This document shows positions 20,427 through 32,511 of a stretch of 64,000 nt of DNA, one piece after another (position 1 is the first letter of the stretch; each line of letters opens with the position of its first letter). This stretch comes from Phanerochaete sordida (taxonomy: Eukaryota; Basidiomycota; Agaricomycetes; Polyporales; Phanerochaetaceae). Under the pieces are notes generated by a model, which saw nothing but the letters and a program-made list of their open reading frames with translations, made no database searches and was not told the origin of the DNA. The stretch covers positions 1-64,000 of the forward strand of contig BPQB01000017.1 in the NCBI GenBank assembly GCA_019973155.2. The letters are read 5' to 3'. Both the position numbers and the translations under genes were made by a program.

Positions 20427-23170
20427 TTATTCCCCTTGACCGTGGATCTCCTCTTCTCCTCGGTCATTTGACGACTGCCTGTCCACTCGCTCCTGCTCAT
20501 CGCTCTCATTCCGAGCGCGAACCGGCGCTCTCCTGCCATCGTATCGTTCGCGGGAGCGGATGTATGCTACCGATAATGCGCCCAAAGGCTCGCGGGGAGT
20601 GTCGAGGATCCCAGGAACGACCGTTCGGTCAGGCTCTGGCGGCGGGGCTGTTCCGTCGATGAAGGACGTGAGCGCTGCGCGCAATTCATCCATAGACGGG
20701 TCAAAATGTCCGCCTTGTTCGATCACATCGATAGTCTCCAGGCATTTGCTGGCCAGTTCTCGATCGCCTTTGAGAAGCTCGTCAGGAGTAAGGCGAGGGA
20801 AGCTCGAGAGATGCCAGTATTGCTGTATGTATCCCGCTGTCCACCGTTCCTCGTCAGCGTACTTGTAGACGGCGGAGGCTGTCGCGTTCCAGAGGTGGCT
20901 CCACGCTGGAGTCGCGACCTGTGTGGATGTGGGTGTTCCCGCAAACTCGTCTTTTGCATTTTCCTCTGGATCCAGAGTCGCGAGCTGCTTGAGATGTGCT
21001 TTGTGAAGCGAGAGATGCTTGAGATGTGCTTTGTAAAGCGAGAGATGGAAATATGAGAAGCGAAGGGCGTCCATCTGCACCAGATGTTCCTCGTCGTCGT
21101 ACGCGCCGTTCACGTAGCTTTCCGCTACTGCTGTTGAATTCATGATCAGCTTGTTTTTATCTGAATGATGCATGGTGAGCATGCAAATCGTATAGTTAGA
21201 GACGTAAATAGCTTACTATGACTTGCTGCGAAAGCGTTCACGCTCAGCTGTAGCAAAGCGTCTGGCGATTTGCTGGAACGGGTCTGAGGATGTAATGCCA
21301 CGAATGTGTAGCATAGCGTTGTATAGGTGACCGGCCACTTTGTCCACAGTTCAGCGAAAAGTTCTGCGGCCTCTCTGGCTCTCCCGAGGCGGCTCCCGAA
21401 TTGTAGGATTAGCACGAGGCCTTCCGGCATCCCACCCACGCCGAAGGTTGTTTCTGAGTTGATCTCCGCAATTAAGGTCGCGCGAGTAATGTTCCAGATG
21501 TCCTCGACGATCCCTCGGGTGGCGTCGAGGACGAAAAGCTGCTCGTTCCTGTAGAGGAGTTCGTATAACGAGTTTTCTCTTGGCCGGACAGATGCGTATG
21601 GACGTAGTATTTCGGCGTACATCAAGTACAAGACAAGTAATGAGGGCCTTTGGCGCTCCGCATCACCGTACACGGGGCGAAGCCGTTCATACAGAGGTCT
21701 GAATACAAAAGGTGAACCGTGTTCGGTTGATGGTGAGATCCACGACGCTAGTGATTTGGCTGCGGTCCAGCCAGGCGCGTCAGAAAGCAGGGTACGAAGA
21801 TGCATAACTGCAACGTTGGATAGCGGGTATGGGGAGCTCGAAAGAAGAAGTAACGTCGTCTTGAATAGCCAGTCTGAGGACGAGACTACCAGGGGTCCGA
21901 GCTGGCGCCGGCTCAGTAACTCTGTGAGCATTCCCATGATACTATCCCATCCGCGCCGAGAGAGCGCAGAGAGATCAGGGATTTCTCTGATCTTGCGATC
22001 CTTTAGGTGTTCCCCACCAGGTCCTACGCGGGGAAGTATGAGGGCGACGATGAAGGAAAGTGACTCCGTGGCACTCGGTGAACGCTGCTTGAAGGCATCC
22101 CACATGGTAGGAAGCAAGTTGTCGTCGGCCATGATTAAATCTGTCGAGATCAGTATGTCCTTATCGTCTTGGTTGCCCGCGACGACAGTGTCCTCTTCGT
22201 CCTCCGCGCTATCAACACTGGGTTGACGGCCTTCAACGGCCTTTGGGGCACCGATGATATGCTCCAGCACACGCCCGAGGATGCGACGGACCTTCGAGAA
22301 GATCGCAATCCTCAATGTCTTGGATATTCCTCGGAGTGACGGGATCTTGTACGGGCACCTAGGCGAGAATAGGGGTGCGACCGTGGTCATGAGGAGGAAG
22401 AACGCCCACCCGGAGACAAGTACAAGGGACGTGTTGCCGATCCCCTCGTTGGTGTTTGCAGTGAAGATACAAAGTCCAGCGAAGAATAAGCCGAGGGAGA
22501 TCTGGAGAAGTAACGGCAGGATGGCAGCGATTTCGAAGACACGCCACTTGTCCAGGCCAGGCTTGCGGTATTGCCGAGCCCGTAAGCGTTCCTGTGGTGA
22601 AGTCCACTCGATAGCGAGGTATTCGCGCAGCCACTGCTTAACCAGAATTCCGATTGACGCGGTGGCGAGGCTGATGACGAGGCTTGCAAACCACAATCCA
22701 TTTATGCGCACAGCCCAGAGTGGCGCAGTGAACTTGGGAGGGGTGTCGTCAGCGCGATAGGTAGAGTTGAGCATCCCCGCGGCAAGCGTATAGCTCTGTG
22801 TCTGCTTTGCGATGCGCTCGAGGAGGTAGATCATCTGGTCGTTTGGGTCAGGTAGGAGGACGCTGTATGACTCAATGTTGAAAGCCGAAAGAACAGCGGA
22901 GTATAGGCCGGCCTGTAGTCGCTTTCCAGTCTTAGCACGCCACTCGTTCGCGGCACGGCTGACGTACAAATACAAGAAGTGTATCAATGTCCTCCTTGCA
23001 GTCTCGTATCTTGTCTTCGTCATACCCGCGCACCGTCTTGGCCATAGTTTGCCATCCTGTCGGTGGCGCAATCTCAACGTAGCGTACGCGTTCCTGTAAG
23101 CAGATGTGAGACTTGGAAGGCACTCGACGATATCAGAACTTGAACCCACCTCGGAGTCGGACTCTGTCAT
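20427..23170 (-). CDS. DUF6535 multi-pass membrane protein, copy 1
   Basis: Exons 23170-23150, 23093-22968, 22912-21217 and 21160-20427 give 858 residues. The tiny first exon encodes MTESDSE; the second (126 nt) carries RYVEIAPPTGWQTMAK and DCKEDIDTLLVF; the third opens with AGLYSAVLSAFNIESY. Diagnostic membrane blocks follow: NGLWFASLVISLA with LVKQWLREYL, FEIAAILPLLLQISLGLFF, and SGWAFFLLMTTVAPLFSPRCP, about four helices within residues 50-290. The remaining 570 residues are soluble and helical and end in a charged tail. The DUF6535 family is large in Agaricomycetes and has no known function. Two paralogues lie at 51510-54364 and 60427-63416 with the same first introns. Confidence 0.88.
20987..21046 (-). 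repeat. 30-bp tandem duplication inside DUF6535 copy 1
   Basis: Two adjacent 30-bp units (20987-21016 and 21017-21046) differ by a single base and encode HLSLYKAHLK and HLSLHKAHLK. The repeat is in frame, is absent from the other two DUF6535 copies here, and looks like recent slippage. Confidence 0.85.
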
Positions 23171-24261
23171 TGTTGGGCAGATATGGTGCAGCTACTGGAG
23201 AGAAGGTGGTGGTCAAGAGTAAGGAGCAGGTTGACAAAGCAAAGCGACCTCTGCGCAGTGCCTACGTGCGCGGCTTCCACATGGACAAGAACACGTTCAG
23301 CCTAGGACATCTACAGAGTCTGACGCGGGTTATACTTGGCACATAATAGGATCTGGATGTCGAGATCCGGGGGAAGCTTGACTTGACCGTGGCATGCACG
23401 TACTGCTCAACTTCAACTTCATTTTCCTGACCCGTCCCCGACGGAGCAAACAAACAAAAATTTACGACCTGCGATGCTGACTGCGCACACGATAGAAAAA
23501 AGGGTGAACTTAGGGTGAACTTGTCAGAAATGCCAAATAGGTCGAGTGGGCGTCGTGAACGCTGGGCCAAGGGGAAGAACGTACACGTAGATATAGTAGA
23601 ATGACTGGCTGCTAATCAATATTCATGCTGCGATCAACTTCGCGGTGGTCGACAGACCCACGCACCTAAAAGGGGCTTTAACCACGCTTGCACTCGTCTA
23701 TGCGTATCAAATTGCCCCAGTATGACTCACATACGGTCGCCGGCAGACATGACGACGGATGTCCAGCGGTCAGTTGGCAAGCAGGCCGCACGTACAGTGC
23801 GTGCGTTGCGACTCACAGACATGTGCGGCAAGACTGAAGCGGAAACGAGGCCGGAGCAGCGAGGTATCCAAAGTTCAAACCCTGTTGCCTCGAGACCTGA
23901 TCCGAGAGATGAGTGACCAATATGTCCTGTACTTGTCCGCGCACCTAGGGTCTGATTTGTACACGAGCAGCGGAGCAAGACTATCTCCGCATAAGTATTC
24001 CTTTATAGCAAACCCCTGCATCTTGTGAGCGGCAGCGGTCGCAAAATGGTAGAAGTACGGACCAGGCCGCGATGCGCGAACACGGTGGCCAGCTCAAGCA
24101 TCTGTGACACGTTGTAGCCTGCATGTGGTGGAGGCGATGTTGTACAATTCTGTTACATTTTGTTTAGGCGTGTAGACACAAGCACTGTAGTTGATACACT
24201 TCTAAGTCTATATCGTGTCGCGAGGCTTCGACGCCTCTTTTGCTCCCGCTCCGCTCCGCGC
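23171..24261. other. intergenic, 1.1 kb, no gene recognised
   Basis: This holds the promoter of DUF6535 copy 1 and the 3' flank of the fusion gene. Open frames do not exceed about 100 codons and show no known features. Confidence 0.5.
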
Positions 24262-26670
24262 TTAGAGCACCTTCTCGACGAGGCCGAGGCCCTCCTTCTC
24301 GAGGATCTCGCGGATGGGGTCGCAGATCTCCTTGGTGTAGGGCGCGAGCACACCGGGAGTCGCGATGACGCCGTCGAGGACGAGCTGCGTCGCGATACCG
24401 CACGGCAGGCCGACGGTGAGCGCCATCGCGGAGTAGCCGTCAGGCACGCCGTACGCCTCGAGCGTCGACGTGAGCGTGTCGACCTTGCCGTCCGCCCACT
24501 CGACGACGAACTTGTGCTGGAGCATGACGAGGTCGCGCTCACCGCGCTCGTACTGCATCAGCGCCTCGAGGCGCGCGCAGAGCGTGTCGAGCAGGTTGCC
24601 CGCGCGCACCTGCACCTTCTCCGCGGAGAACATGCCGATCCAGCGGAGACCAGAGACGATGCGGGTCGCCTCAGACGCGTCGGGGAACGCGCAGATCTCC
24701 TTGATGCGGGCAACGAGGGTGCTGGGACAAGCTCGTCAGTCAATGTCAGCGGAGAGGGAGCAATCTACACGTACCTCTCCTGAGCATCCGCGGCACCGAC
24801 GGTCTTCTGGGTGACCTCAGCCCAGGTGAGGCTCTCGTTGAGCCACTCCTTGGGCGCGGCGTCGAGCCAGCCGAGCTGAACGAGCGCCTTGATGAACTCG
24901 GGGAAGCCCTGGTAGCGGAGGGTGCCGCGAACAACGGTCTCGGCCTCGGGGATGCGGTAGAACTCGCGGAAGGGGACCGAATTGCGGTTCGGGTAGGCGA
25001 CGAACGCAAAGGCGGGAGAAATGTAGTACGGCTTCGCGTGCTTCATCAGGTCCTTGCCGTCGATGTCCGCCTGCTGACCGTGCTGAAGGAACGACGCGCT
25101 GTTGAGCAGCGCGAGAAGAACACCGCGCGACGACCAGGAGAACTTGTAGCCGAGGGGGTTGCCGGAGCACTCGGGCGCGGGGAGACCACCGCAGTACGAC
25201 AGGAACTCCTTGACCTTTCCACCCTTGGCGTGCACCTCGTCGATGGTCTTGACGGCGTACAAGTGGTCAATACCGGGGTCAAGACCAATCTCGTTCATGA
25301 CGACGATACCAGCCTCCTTCGCAGCAGCATCGAGCTCGCGCATGGCCGGGCTGACGTAGCTGGTGGTCACAACGTGGGTCTTGCCCTTGATAGCGGCCTT
25401 GATGACGTCGGCGTGGTGGGTGTAGGGGATGAGCGAGATGACGAGGTCGTGCTCGGCGACGGCCTTCTCAAGCGCAGAGGCGTCAGAGACATCGAGCGAG
25501 ATCGCAGTCGCGTTGCGGATGTCCGCGACGAACTCCTGGGCAGTCTTAAGGGTACGGCACGCTGGAAAGGCAATGAGCGACCACAAAGCGTGATTCAAAG
25601 CTAGCCGAACTCACCGACAGTCAGCTGGTTCGACGAGTCGCGAACGATGTACTCAGCAGCGGGCTTAGCGACGAAGCCGCTGCCGAGGAGGAGGATCTTC
25701 TTGGCGGGCTTGCCTGAGGCGACGGCAGAGCCGAAGACGGGGCGGAGGTCCTTGCCGTCCTCGAGGAGCGAGCGACCAAACTCGGGCAGAACAAAGGCAG
25801 CGCGGTGAACCTTGTCGTTGTAGTAGCGCGTGCCCGCGACCTGGCGCAGAGGCTCGCGCAGGTTGCGACCAGCCTCCTTCGAGCAGAGAAGGAAGCCGAT
25901 CTGGCCAGACGGGTAGGTGGGGATCGTGGTGTATCCGTACTCAGCAACAGGGAAGATCTTGCCGATGGTGCTGACGAGCTCCTTGATGAGGTCGAGGTGG
26001 ATCCAGAGGCACTCCGCCTGGGTCGCGATGTGACCGCCGGGCGTCAGCGCACCATGGAGGAGCTCGAAGTACGGCTTCTGGAAGAGCGACTCGGCGGGAC
26101 CGACGGGGTCGGAGGAGTCGGTAACGATGACGTCGTAGGTCGAGGTGTTCTCGGCGAGGAATTTAAAGCCGTCGCCGATGAAAACGGTGACGCGGGGATC
26201 GTCGAGGAGAGAGGACATGTGGGGAAGGAACTGGCGAGAGACACGCACGACAGCCTCATCAATGTCGCACAGAACGACGTTCTTGACACTCGGGTGCTTC
26301 AAGACCTCGCGAACGACACCTCCATCGCCTCCACCAATGACCAGGACCTGCTCGGGGTTGGGGTGACTCGCGAGAGGGAGATGGGCGATCATCTCCTGGT
26401 ACGAGAACTCGTCGCGCTCAGTGCACTGAATGACACCGTCGAGCACGAGAACGTTGCCGTAGGTCTCGGACTCGAAGACGAGAACGTCCTGGTAGAGGGA
26501 CTTCTCAACGTGAAGGATCTTGCGGACCTTCAGCGTCATGGCCTGCCCAGGCCATTGCGACGAGATTTCGCGGAACCAGCCGTCTGGAAACAAACGGGTT
26601 GAGAAATTGATGGTGCGCGTCAGATAGTGTACGGTCTACCTCGAATGGAGGGGTGGGTAAGGACAGTCAT
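24262..26670 (-). CDS. spermidine synthase - saccharopine reductase fusion
   Basis: This bifunctional enzyme has an N-terminal spermidine synthase, which transfers aminopropyl from decarboxylated SAM to putrescine, and a C-terminal saccharopine reductase (Lys9-type) of the alpha-aminoadipate lysine pathway. Exons 26670-26640, 26583-25615, 25561-24775 and 24721-24262 give 748 residues. The synthase (about 1-295) shows IGGGDGGV at 93-100, [15 protein letters not shown], the catalytic TDSSDP near 165-170 and [10 protein letters not shown]. After a short linker ([10 protein letters not shown]) the reductase starts at [20 protein letters not shown] (about 306), then [39 protein letters not shown] and [11 protein letters not shown], ending in [12 protein letters not shown]. 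The fusion is known from basidiomycetes. A stand-alone paralogue of the second half lies at 46428-48071. Confidence 0.96.
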
Positions 26671-27116
26671 GGTGGAGGGACGAGGAGAGGACCTGACTCG
26701 AGCCAAAATTCTACAGCCTTGAAAAATGACGCCCAATCAGCCGCCCTTCCTTATCTATCTCAAGGACGGTAAGTAATCTGCTTATCTCCTTTGTTACTTA
26801 GCTTCAACTTCTTGCTTACTCATGTTACAACGCCCTTTCAGCTCCTGCTATCAAGCTCTTCCACGGTCCACCTCCTTCGTCGCTCAGCGTCGCTCTCGAA
26901 AAGTCACTTGAGGTCAACTAACAAACGTTCGCCGTTACGCTCTTGTATGTTTTCCGAGACCTCTATCCCCTCTTTTTCTAATCCTTTGTGTGTATCTTTG
27001 ACTAGTAATCTTCATGTTCAACTGCTCCGGATCGTAGATGGCATAATGTACAGTCTCTCTTTCGAAATTTGTTACGCCTGAGCTTCCTTGCACGATCCAC
27101 ATCGGCGTCGGGCCCG
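26671..27116. other. intergenic between fusion gene and HYF copy 1
   Basis: This contains the 5' flank of the minus-strand fusion gene and the 3' flank of HYF copy 1. It is T- and CT-rich at 26780-26960. No gene was seen. Confidence 0.5.
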
Positions 27117-28174
27117 CTAGTCTCCGAGCTCGTTCGCGCACTGAGTGAACGTCGCAGCCATCTGCCCGTCCGCCCACTCGTACGGCTCGTTGTTCCAACC
27201 GTAGGTCATGATGCCGTTGTCGAGCCAGCCCTGCGAGTCCTGGAAGCCCGCGCAGGCCGAGATGGCCTGCTAGCTGTTGATCATGTAGCCCCCGGCGTTG
27301 GCGGCGAAGTAGCTTGTACCGGCGCTCGTGCTGTGGAAGCTATCGTACGGCCCTTCGTTGTCGTTGTTCCAATAGTAGTCACCCACGAAGCCGCCGTCGT
27401 TGTCCTCGTCGAGGCGCTTCTCGACGACGGCCGCGTCCCAGAAGGGGACTGTCCTGCATAGCACAAAGGTGAGCACCAATTCATAGCGGAATTCGTGGGC
27501 TGACGACGTACCGGGCGCGTAGCTGGTGGATGCCGCTCCCGTGGTTGAAATAGTGCACGGTGTGATTGATACCTGTGTGGTGGACGTGCCCGACGTAGTG
27601 CCACTCGCCCTCAGCGAGCTCGGTCATGAGCCTCCGGCGTAGGCTCTTTCCCGGTGCGGGCGCGATCGCGAAGAAGGGATTGCCGTCGTCGCTGAGGCTC
27701 TCGGTGCGGTCATGGAGACGGAAGACGGTGAAGAAGAAGGTGAAGAACGAGTAGGTGACGCCGATTGCGCAGGTCACGACGTTCCCGCTGCTGCACGTAG
27801 CGTTGATAACGTCTTTGGGGCCGGTCAGCGCGCTAGCTGAGGGCGAGTATGAAGGAGCGCGCACATGCGTTCTTCGCGAGGATCGCAAGGAAGAGGGCTT
27901 GATCTGCGGATGCGAGGTAAGTCAGAGGTCCACGAGGAGCATCATGTTGCCGCTCACTATTGTTGTACGTCCAGCCCGCGCGGCGAACGAGCTCGACGTC
28001 GTGTGGTGCCATAACCTCATTGCCGGAGTAAGAGAAGACAGCGACGTCCTTCTTGACGATATCGACCTCGCGAGCAGCAAGCTCAACGACGTCTGCGCGA
28101 ATAGAGACTGCGGCGACTCGGGTTGCGACAGTGACCACGAAGACGAGGTGGAGGAAGGCCGCTGTAAGGCGCAT
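27117..28174 (-). pseudogene. HYF family copy 1, with premature stop
   Basis: Exons 28174-27958, 27903-27865, 27812-27512 and 27453 onward follow the family plan. It starts with a signal peptide (MRLTAAFLHL), a KK pair, EVMAPHDVELVRR, the microexon (QALFLAILAKNA), ATCSSGNVVTC with a hydrophobic run, the His motif WHYVGHVHH and NHTVHYFNHG, then NDGGFVGDYYW and GGYMINS. Codon 27272-27270 is TAG where the sister genes have CAG (SQQAIS). The frame beyond stays open and family-like (ISACAGFQD, LDNGIMTYGW, CANELGD) for about 50 residues to a second TAG at 27119-27117, which replaces the usual GPQ ending. If translated, the product would be 246 residues and lack two conserved cysteines. A single C-to-T change explains the first stop, so the lesion is probably young. 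Confidence 0.8.
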
Positions 28175-28227
28175 GACTGCTTGAGATTCTACCGGAGTAG
28201 ATTGCTGATTTACCCGTCGCGGGTTCC

Positions 28228-28237
28228 TTCTTATACT
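28228..28237 (-). promoter_or_regulatory. TATA box of HYF copy 1
   Basis: GTATAAG on the minus strand lies 54-63 bp upstream of the ATG, closer than in the other five copies (71-84 bp). The GCAGCTTA-type leader element of the other copies was not found here. Confidence 0.5.
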
Positions 28238-30079
28238 CAGCTATGCGCATGCGGGGAAATTATCTTCACGAATTGGACGGCGGCAATGTGCACTGGTCCC
28301 CGAAACGAAGCCTTGCACTAGTAGGTTTGTGATCCAGTGCCTGTGGCGAGTACCTGGAGGAGCTTCCTGTGTCAGCTCTGGACACCTAAGGCAGCATCAT
28401 TACATACCGGTATGCCTCCTTCGTCGTATGGTCATAGGACTGACATTTGGTGTCCAACTTTGACCAGCAGGCCATCCTTCCAGGGCCCAGGCAGCGCGCA
28501 TGACACTCAGGCTTGAAGCCAATGGACCTTAGGCACGCCTAATTCTAGAGCCTGGGGATCAATTGAGCTCGTCCGTGGCCTCTCATATCAGCTGGAGATG
28601 GCAAACTGGCTGAACCCTGCCCTTGGAGCGTACCATTCACTGGAGTCGCTTGGCATGTCCATACACGTGAGATCTGCGAGACTGCAGACGTGTAGCATTG
28701 ACTGGTTTGTGATGAACATTCAGCGAGGCGGCAGTCGCTCTCGCTCTGCATAAGCCGATTAGCCAATTGCAGAGATGAGATCCCGCGAAGTTGAAATCTA
28801 CTTACCGACCAAGGCGCTGAACTTTGCGTGACGACGGTGCGAAGCCCCGTGCCTTATTACATAGTGCAGCTGTCATATACCTGGTCAGCTGCGCGAAGCG
28901 GTGCGGTACGTACTGCGAATATTCGAGGTGGCCATGGCTGTCGAGCCAGCCGGCTGACGCCTGCTAAGATGCCGACCGTAGCGCAGATGACTACAGTGTG
29001 ACGAAAGGTCTCAGCCCTGAATGTATACCGCGAATTTAGAGCAGCGAACTGCTTCGTTAACGTTTGCTGGTTACTCCTGCGTTCCTCGCCCTGTCAGCCC
29101 CGCGGCAATCTGTCTTTCGTGTGCGGAGGAACTCTGGAGTAATCGCCACCCATTGGGAGGAGAAAGCTAAAAGTAAGTCAACCTGGCGATATGCTCACAG
29201 TCACCGATAATGGCCGGACGTACGGGATAACAGAAGATGATGACGGCGAACCCTTTCGGTAGACGACTGCGGAGGCGGCACCATGCGATGGAGGGCAGGA
29301 GACCAAAAATGCTGCAGCGTGAGGAACGGCTTGACGTGCGGACATATTCACAAGACGGGGTCGAGTACGGGCCTATCTTCGACTACGTGGTTGACATGTA
29401 AAGCCCACGGAGTGATCTTGCTGACGCTGCAGTGTCCTGCAGTGCCGCCTGTCCGCGACCACGGGGCGTGCGCAAACATGAATACCCACGTCATCCTTAC
29501 CATTTGCACACGATCATCAGGAAGCTGTGGAGTATTTCATGTCCCAGATAATTAAGAGTATCCGAGCCAGCAGGAGCTGGACGCAAGCCGTGGTGGGTTG
29601 TGCAAAGCAGAGGGTAGGCTGGGCGCTTCGTGAGTAAATCGCTACTTACCGTGGGAGTGCAGGTTGGTTATCCAGTACTGTAAGCGCTCATGATCCGGGT
29701 CACCCTACTGTATTTGCGTACTTTCCGGCCAAACAAAGGAGCTGTCAGCACTCTTGTCACATGCATAGGATGCACAGGGTTATGGAGAGTATGTACCTAA
29801 AATCTGAGATTTTCTGTCTTCGAATGCCACCAGGAGCGAATATTTTGAGCCAATCTCTTCGATGAAGGTGCCGGACCATGAACCGGGTCACCGACTCGAA
29901 TCAAGCGCCGGCTCATGTTGCGTCGGGCACGGAAGTGCTCGAGTTGCATGCAGGGACGCATCCATGCATCGAGCACTATAAGAACCATTGGTGGGGCGAG
30001 ACCCGTAGCACAAGCAATATATCTCGAAGTTGAGGTACAGAAATCAGTGATATACGCAGACATTCGAGTCCTTATAAGC
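28238..30079. other. intergenic, 1.8 kb, no gene recognised
   Basis: This lies between HYF copy 1 and the transposase stop. Open frames of 73-119 codons show no family features. It may include the 3' end of the transposon, but I could not match terminal inverted repeats by eye. Confidence 0.5.
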
Positions 30080-32511
30080 CTACAAGTCCGCCGTTCCTGG
30101 TGCCATAGCAGCCATATTCCGCCTAGTACTCCTTCGGAGCGCAACAGGAGGCTCATCTACGAGAGAGGGGGCTTTGGTTACCTTTCGCGGCGCTGGCTTG
30201 GCGCGCTTTACCGTGTGTGTAGCTTGACCAGCAGCCGCGCTGGCCGTTGTGGTCGTATCCGCGTTCGGCGCGTTGGCAACTGCGGTCGTATCCGCGTTCT
30301 GCGTGTTGGCGGCTGCGGTCGTATCTGCGCTGGCTGCTGCAATCGCATCTGTGCTAGCAACCTCAGTAGCATCCACGCTGGCTGCGGAGGCATGAGCCCG
30401 AGCCTTCTTTGCAGCAGCAGCCTCTGCTCTCTTCGCAGCACGCTCGTTCGCCTTCTGTCGCTTCTCCTCCTCTTTCTCTGCCTTCTTCCGCGCAGCTTCT
30501 TCCTTCCGCTTCTCGGCAGCCTTCGCTTTGCGCAGCCTGTTCTCTTCGGCAACCTTCTGGGCGGCTATATCGCGCATGTACTTCTCGAGTTCGTCGTAGC
30601 GCCGTTTGAGGACAGGTCGTGCCTCCTTGAGCGCAGCTGCAAACTCTTCCTTCGCCAGCTCCCTGAGATTATCCTCGTGAGTCAGGTGGCGAGCTCCTGA
30701 GCGAAGCTCCTTCTTGCGAGTCTTCTTCTGCAGCTTCTGAAAAGCTATCGCTCGAAGGCGGCCGTTCTCAATCTCCATGAGTTGTAGTTGAGCATGGTCC
30801 TTGATGAGCTGCGTTTCTGCGACAGCTAGAAGCGACCGCAGCTGGTCACAGTGGTCAAGGACCGCCCGACGAGGCGCTTGGCGGCGAGGTGGGGAAGGGA
30901 TGACAAGCTTGTACTCAGGACGAGGGGGGACAACAACGGTAGGGGATGGGATGGAAGGCACAGACGAGGACACCGTGAGGGATGAGCTAGCTGAGGACGG
31001 CGGGCATGGGGGAGGCGTAACGGGACGGTCAACTGGCTCCGGGCTCACGAGCGTAAGTGGCGCGGGGACGGTGGCAGGTACTGGCTGCGCAGGCTGTGTG
31101 GTCGTGTTATTCGATGGCTCGAATATATCCTCGGGGAGTGCGTCTCGATTGAGGGGCCAGATCCCGGTCTTCATGAATGCAACCTGAATAGTAGTGACCT
31201 TGAACGCTCGCTCTCGAGCGGCATGGTAGTATTCAAGAAGGTTGTACTTGGTGATAGGGATATGGTTACGAGCAGCCCTGTTCACCTCCGACTTCCAGCA
31301 GCTTGCGAGGGGGGCGAAGACTGCAACGTCACAAGGCTGAAGGGCATGAGTTGTGTGCGGGGGAAGGCAGACGACAAGGATCCCGTGACGCTCTGCGAAG
31401 CTGCAGAAGCGGTACGTGCAGTGAGAGTTGTGACCGTCCAAGATAAGCAGACGGTAACGGCCGGAGACGTTCCGAGCAGCCGACTGAGGCTCGAAGTCTT
31501 TCTCTAGCCAGATACTGCCAAGCTCCTGGTCCGTCCAGCCTTTCGGCGAATGTGAGATACTGGACGCCAATCAGTATTATATAACGTGAGAGACTATAAA
31601 GCTTACCTGGCGTGACAGGGATTATTCTCGCCCCATCGAAGGTCACGTCGAGCACCTTGGTAGATAACTGTCGGACGCAGGGCAGTCCCGTCAGCAGAGA
31701 TGCACTCGATAGCTGTAACGAGCTCGCGGTTCCCATCTTCAATGTGGTTGACGGTCTTCTGGTCGCGGTCGACGAGTGCACGTACACGTTTGCCGATTCC
31801 GAGAAGAAGCCCTTTCTCGTCCATGTTGTATATGTTCTCGGGTGGGATGTCGTAGCGCACAATGAGGTCGTAGATGATGTCGAAGTAGCCACTGACAGCG
31901 TGCCTGTTCAGGGCCTGGGCACGGCATGACTCGAGCCCAGTCGTCCACCGAACCTTGACGTCTGGGTGCCGCTTGAGAAAGCGACGAACCCAGACCATGC
32001 CGACAGGGCGGAGAGCCAGCTTTGACGCGTAGTCACGGAGGACTGTGGGCGTCATGGGGATTCGACGATGCCCTAGAACCTTGATCCATGACACGAGCAT
32101 CTCTTCCTGAGCGGACGAGAGGTTCGCTTCGCTGGCATGCGCCTCCTTACGGGTCTTTCTGCCCTTGCGGCGCTCGGTCAGCGTAGTGCGGGAGACATCG
32201 TAGATCTTAGCGGCTTGTCGGAGGGACAGTGGACGCGGTCCTCCGCGGGCATGTTCTCGTTCGGAGCGCTCCACAGCTAAGAGCGCGGCGCGGAGACGTT
32301 CTTCGTACACTCGGTCGAGCGGATCGAGGTCGTCAAGGTTGTCGTCTTCATCCTGTGGGTCGTCATCTTCGTCAAGATCGTCCTCGTCGAGGTCGATGAG
32401 CTGCGGCAGCTCCTGCTCGAGGACATCGTCGCTTTGCGGTCTAAGTAGCTGTTAGAGGTGCGCCGGTTGTGCCATAAAGACGACTTACTGCAGGGGCGGG
32501 TCGACCGCCAT
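30080..32511 (-). CDS. pogo/Tigger-like transposase (HTH + CENP-B-like + DDD domains)
   Basis: Exons 32511-32489, 32440-31607 and 31559-30080 give 778 residues with no stops or frameshifts. The order is: an acidic N-terminus (DLDEDDLDEDDDP); a psq-type helix-turn-helix (SLRQAAKIYDVSRTTL) near residue 75; a second CENP-B/Tc5-type DNA-binding part (LSSAQEEMLVSWI, MVWVRRFLKRHPDVK); then the catalytic DDE_1 domain with three Asp in NMDEKG, LILDGHNSHC and LQPCDVAVF. The last 330 residues are unusual: a Pro/Thr linker, a coiled-coil-like Lys/Glu/Ala stretch (KKAEKEEEKRQKANERAAKR) and an Ala/Thr/Asp repeat (NADTTAVANAPNADTT). It could mobilise itself or related short elements. The intact frame suggests a young insertion or a retained host gene. 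The N-terminal micro-exon is the least certain part. Confidence 0.88.
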
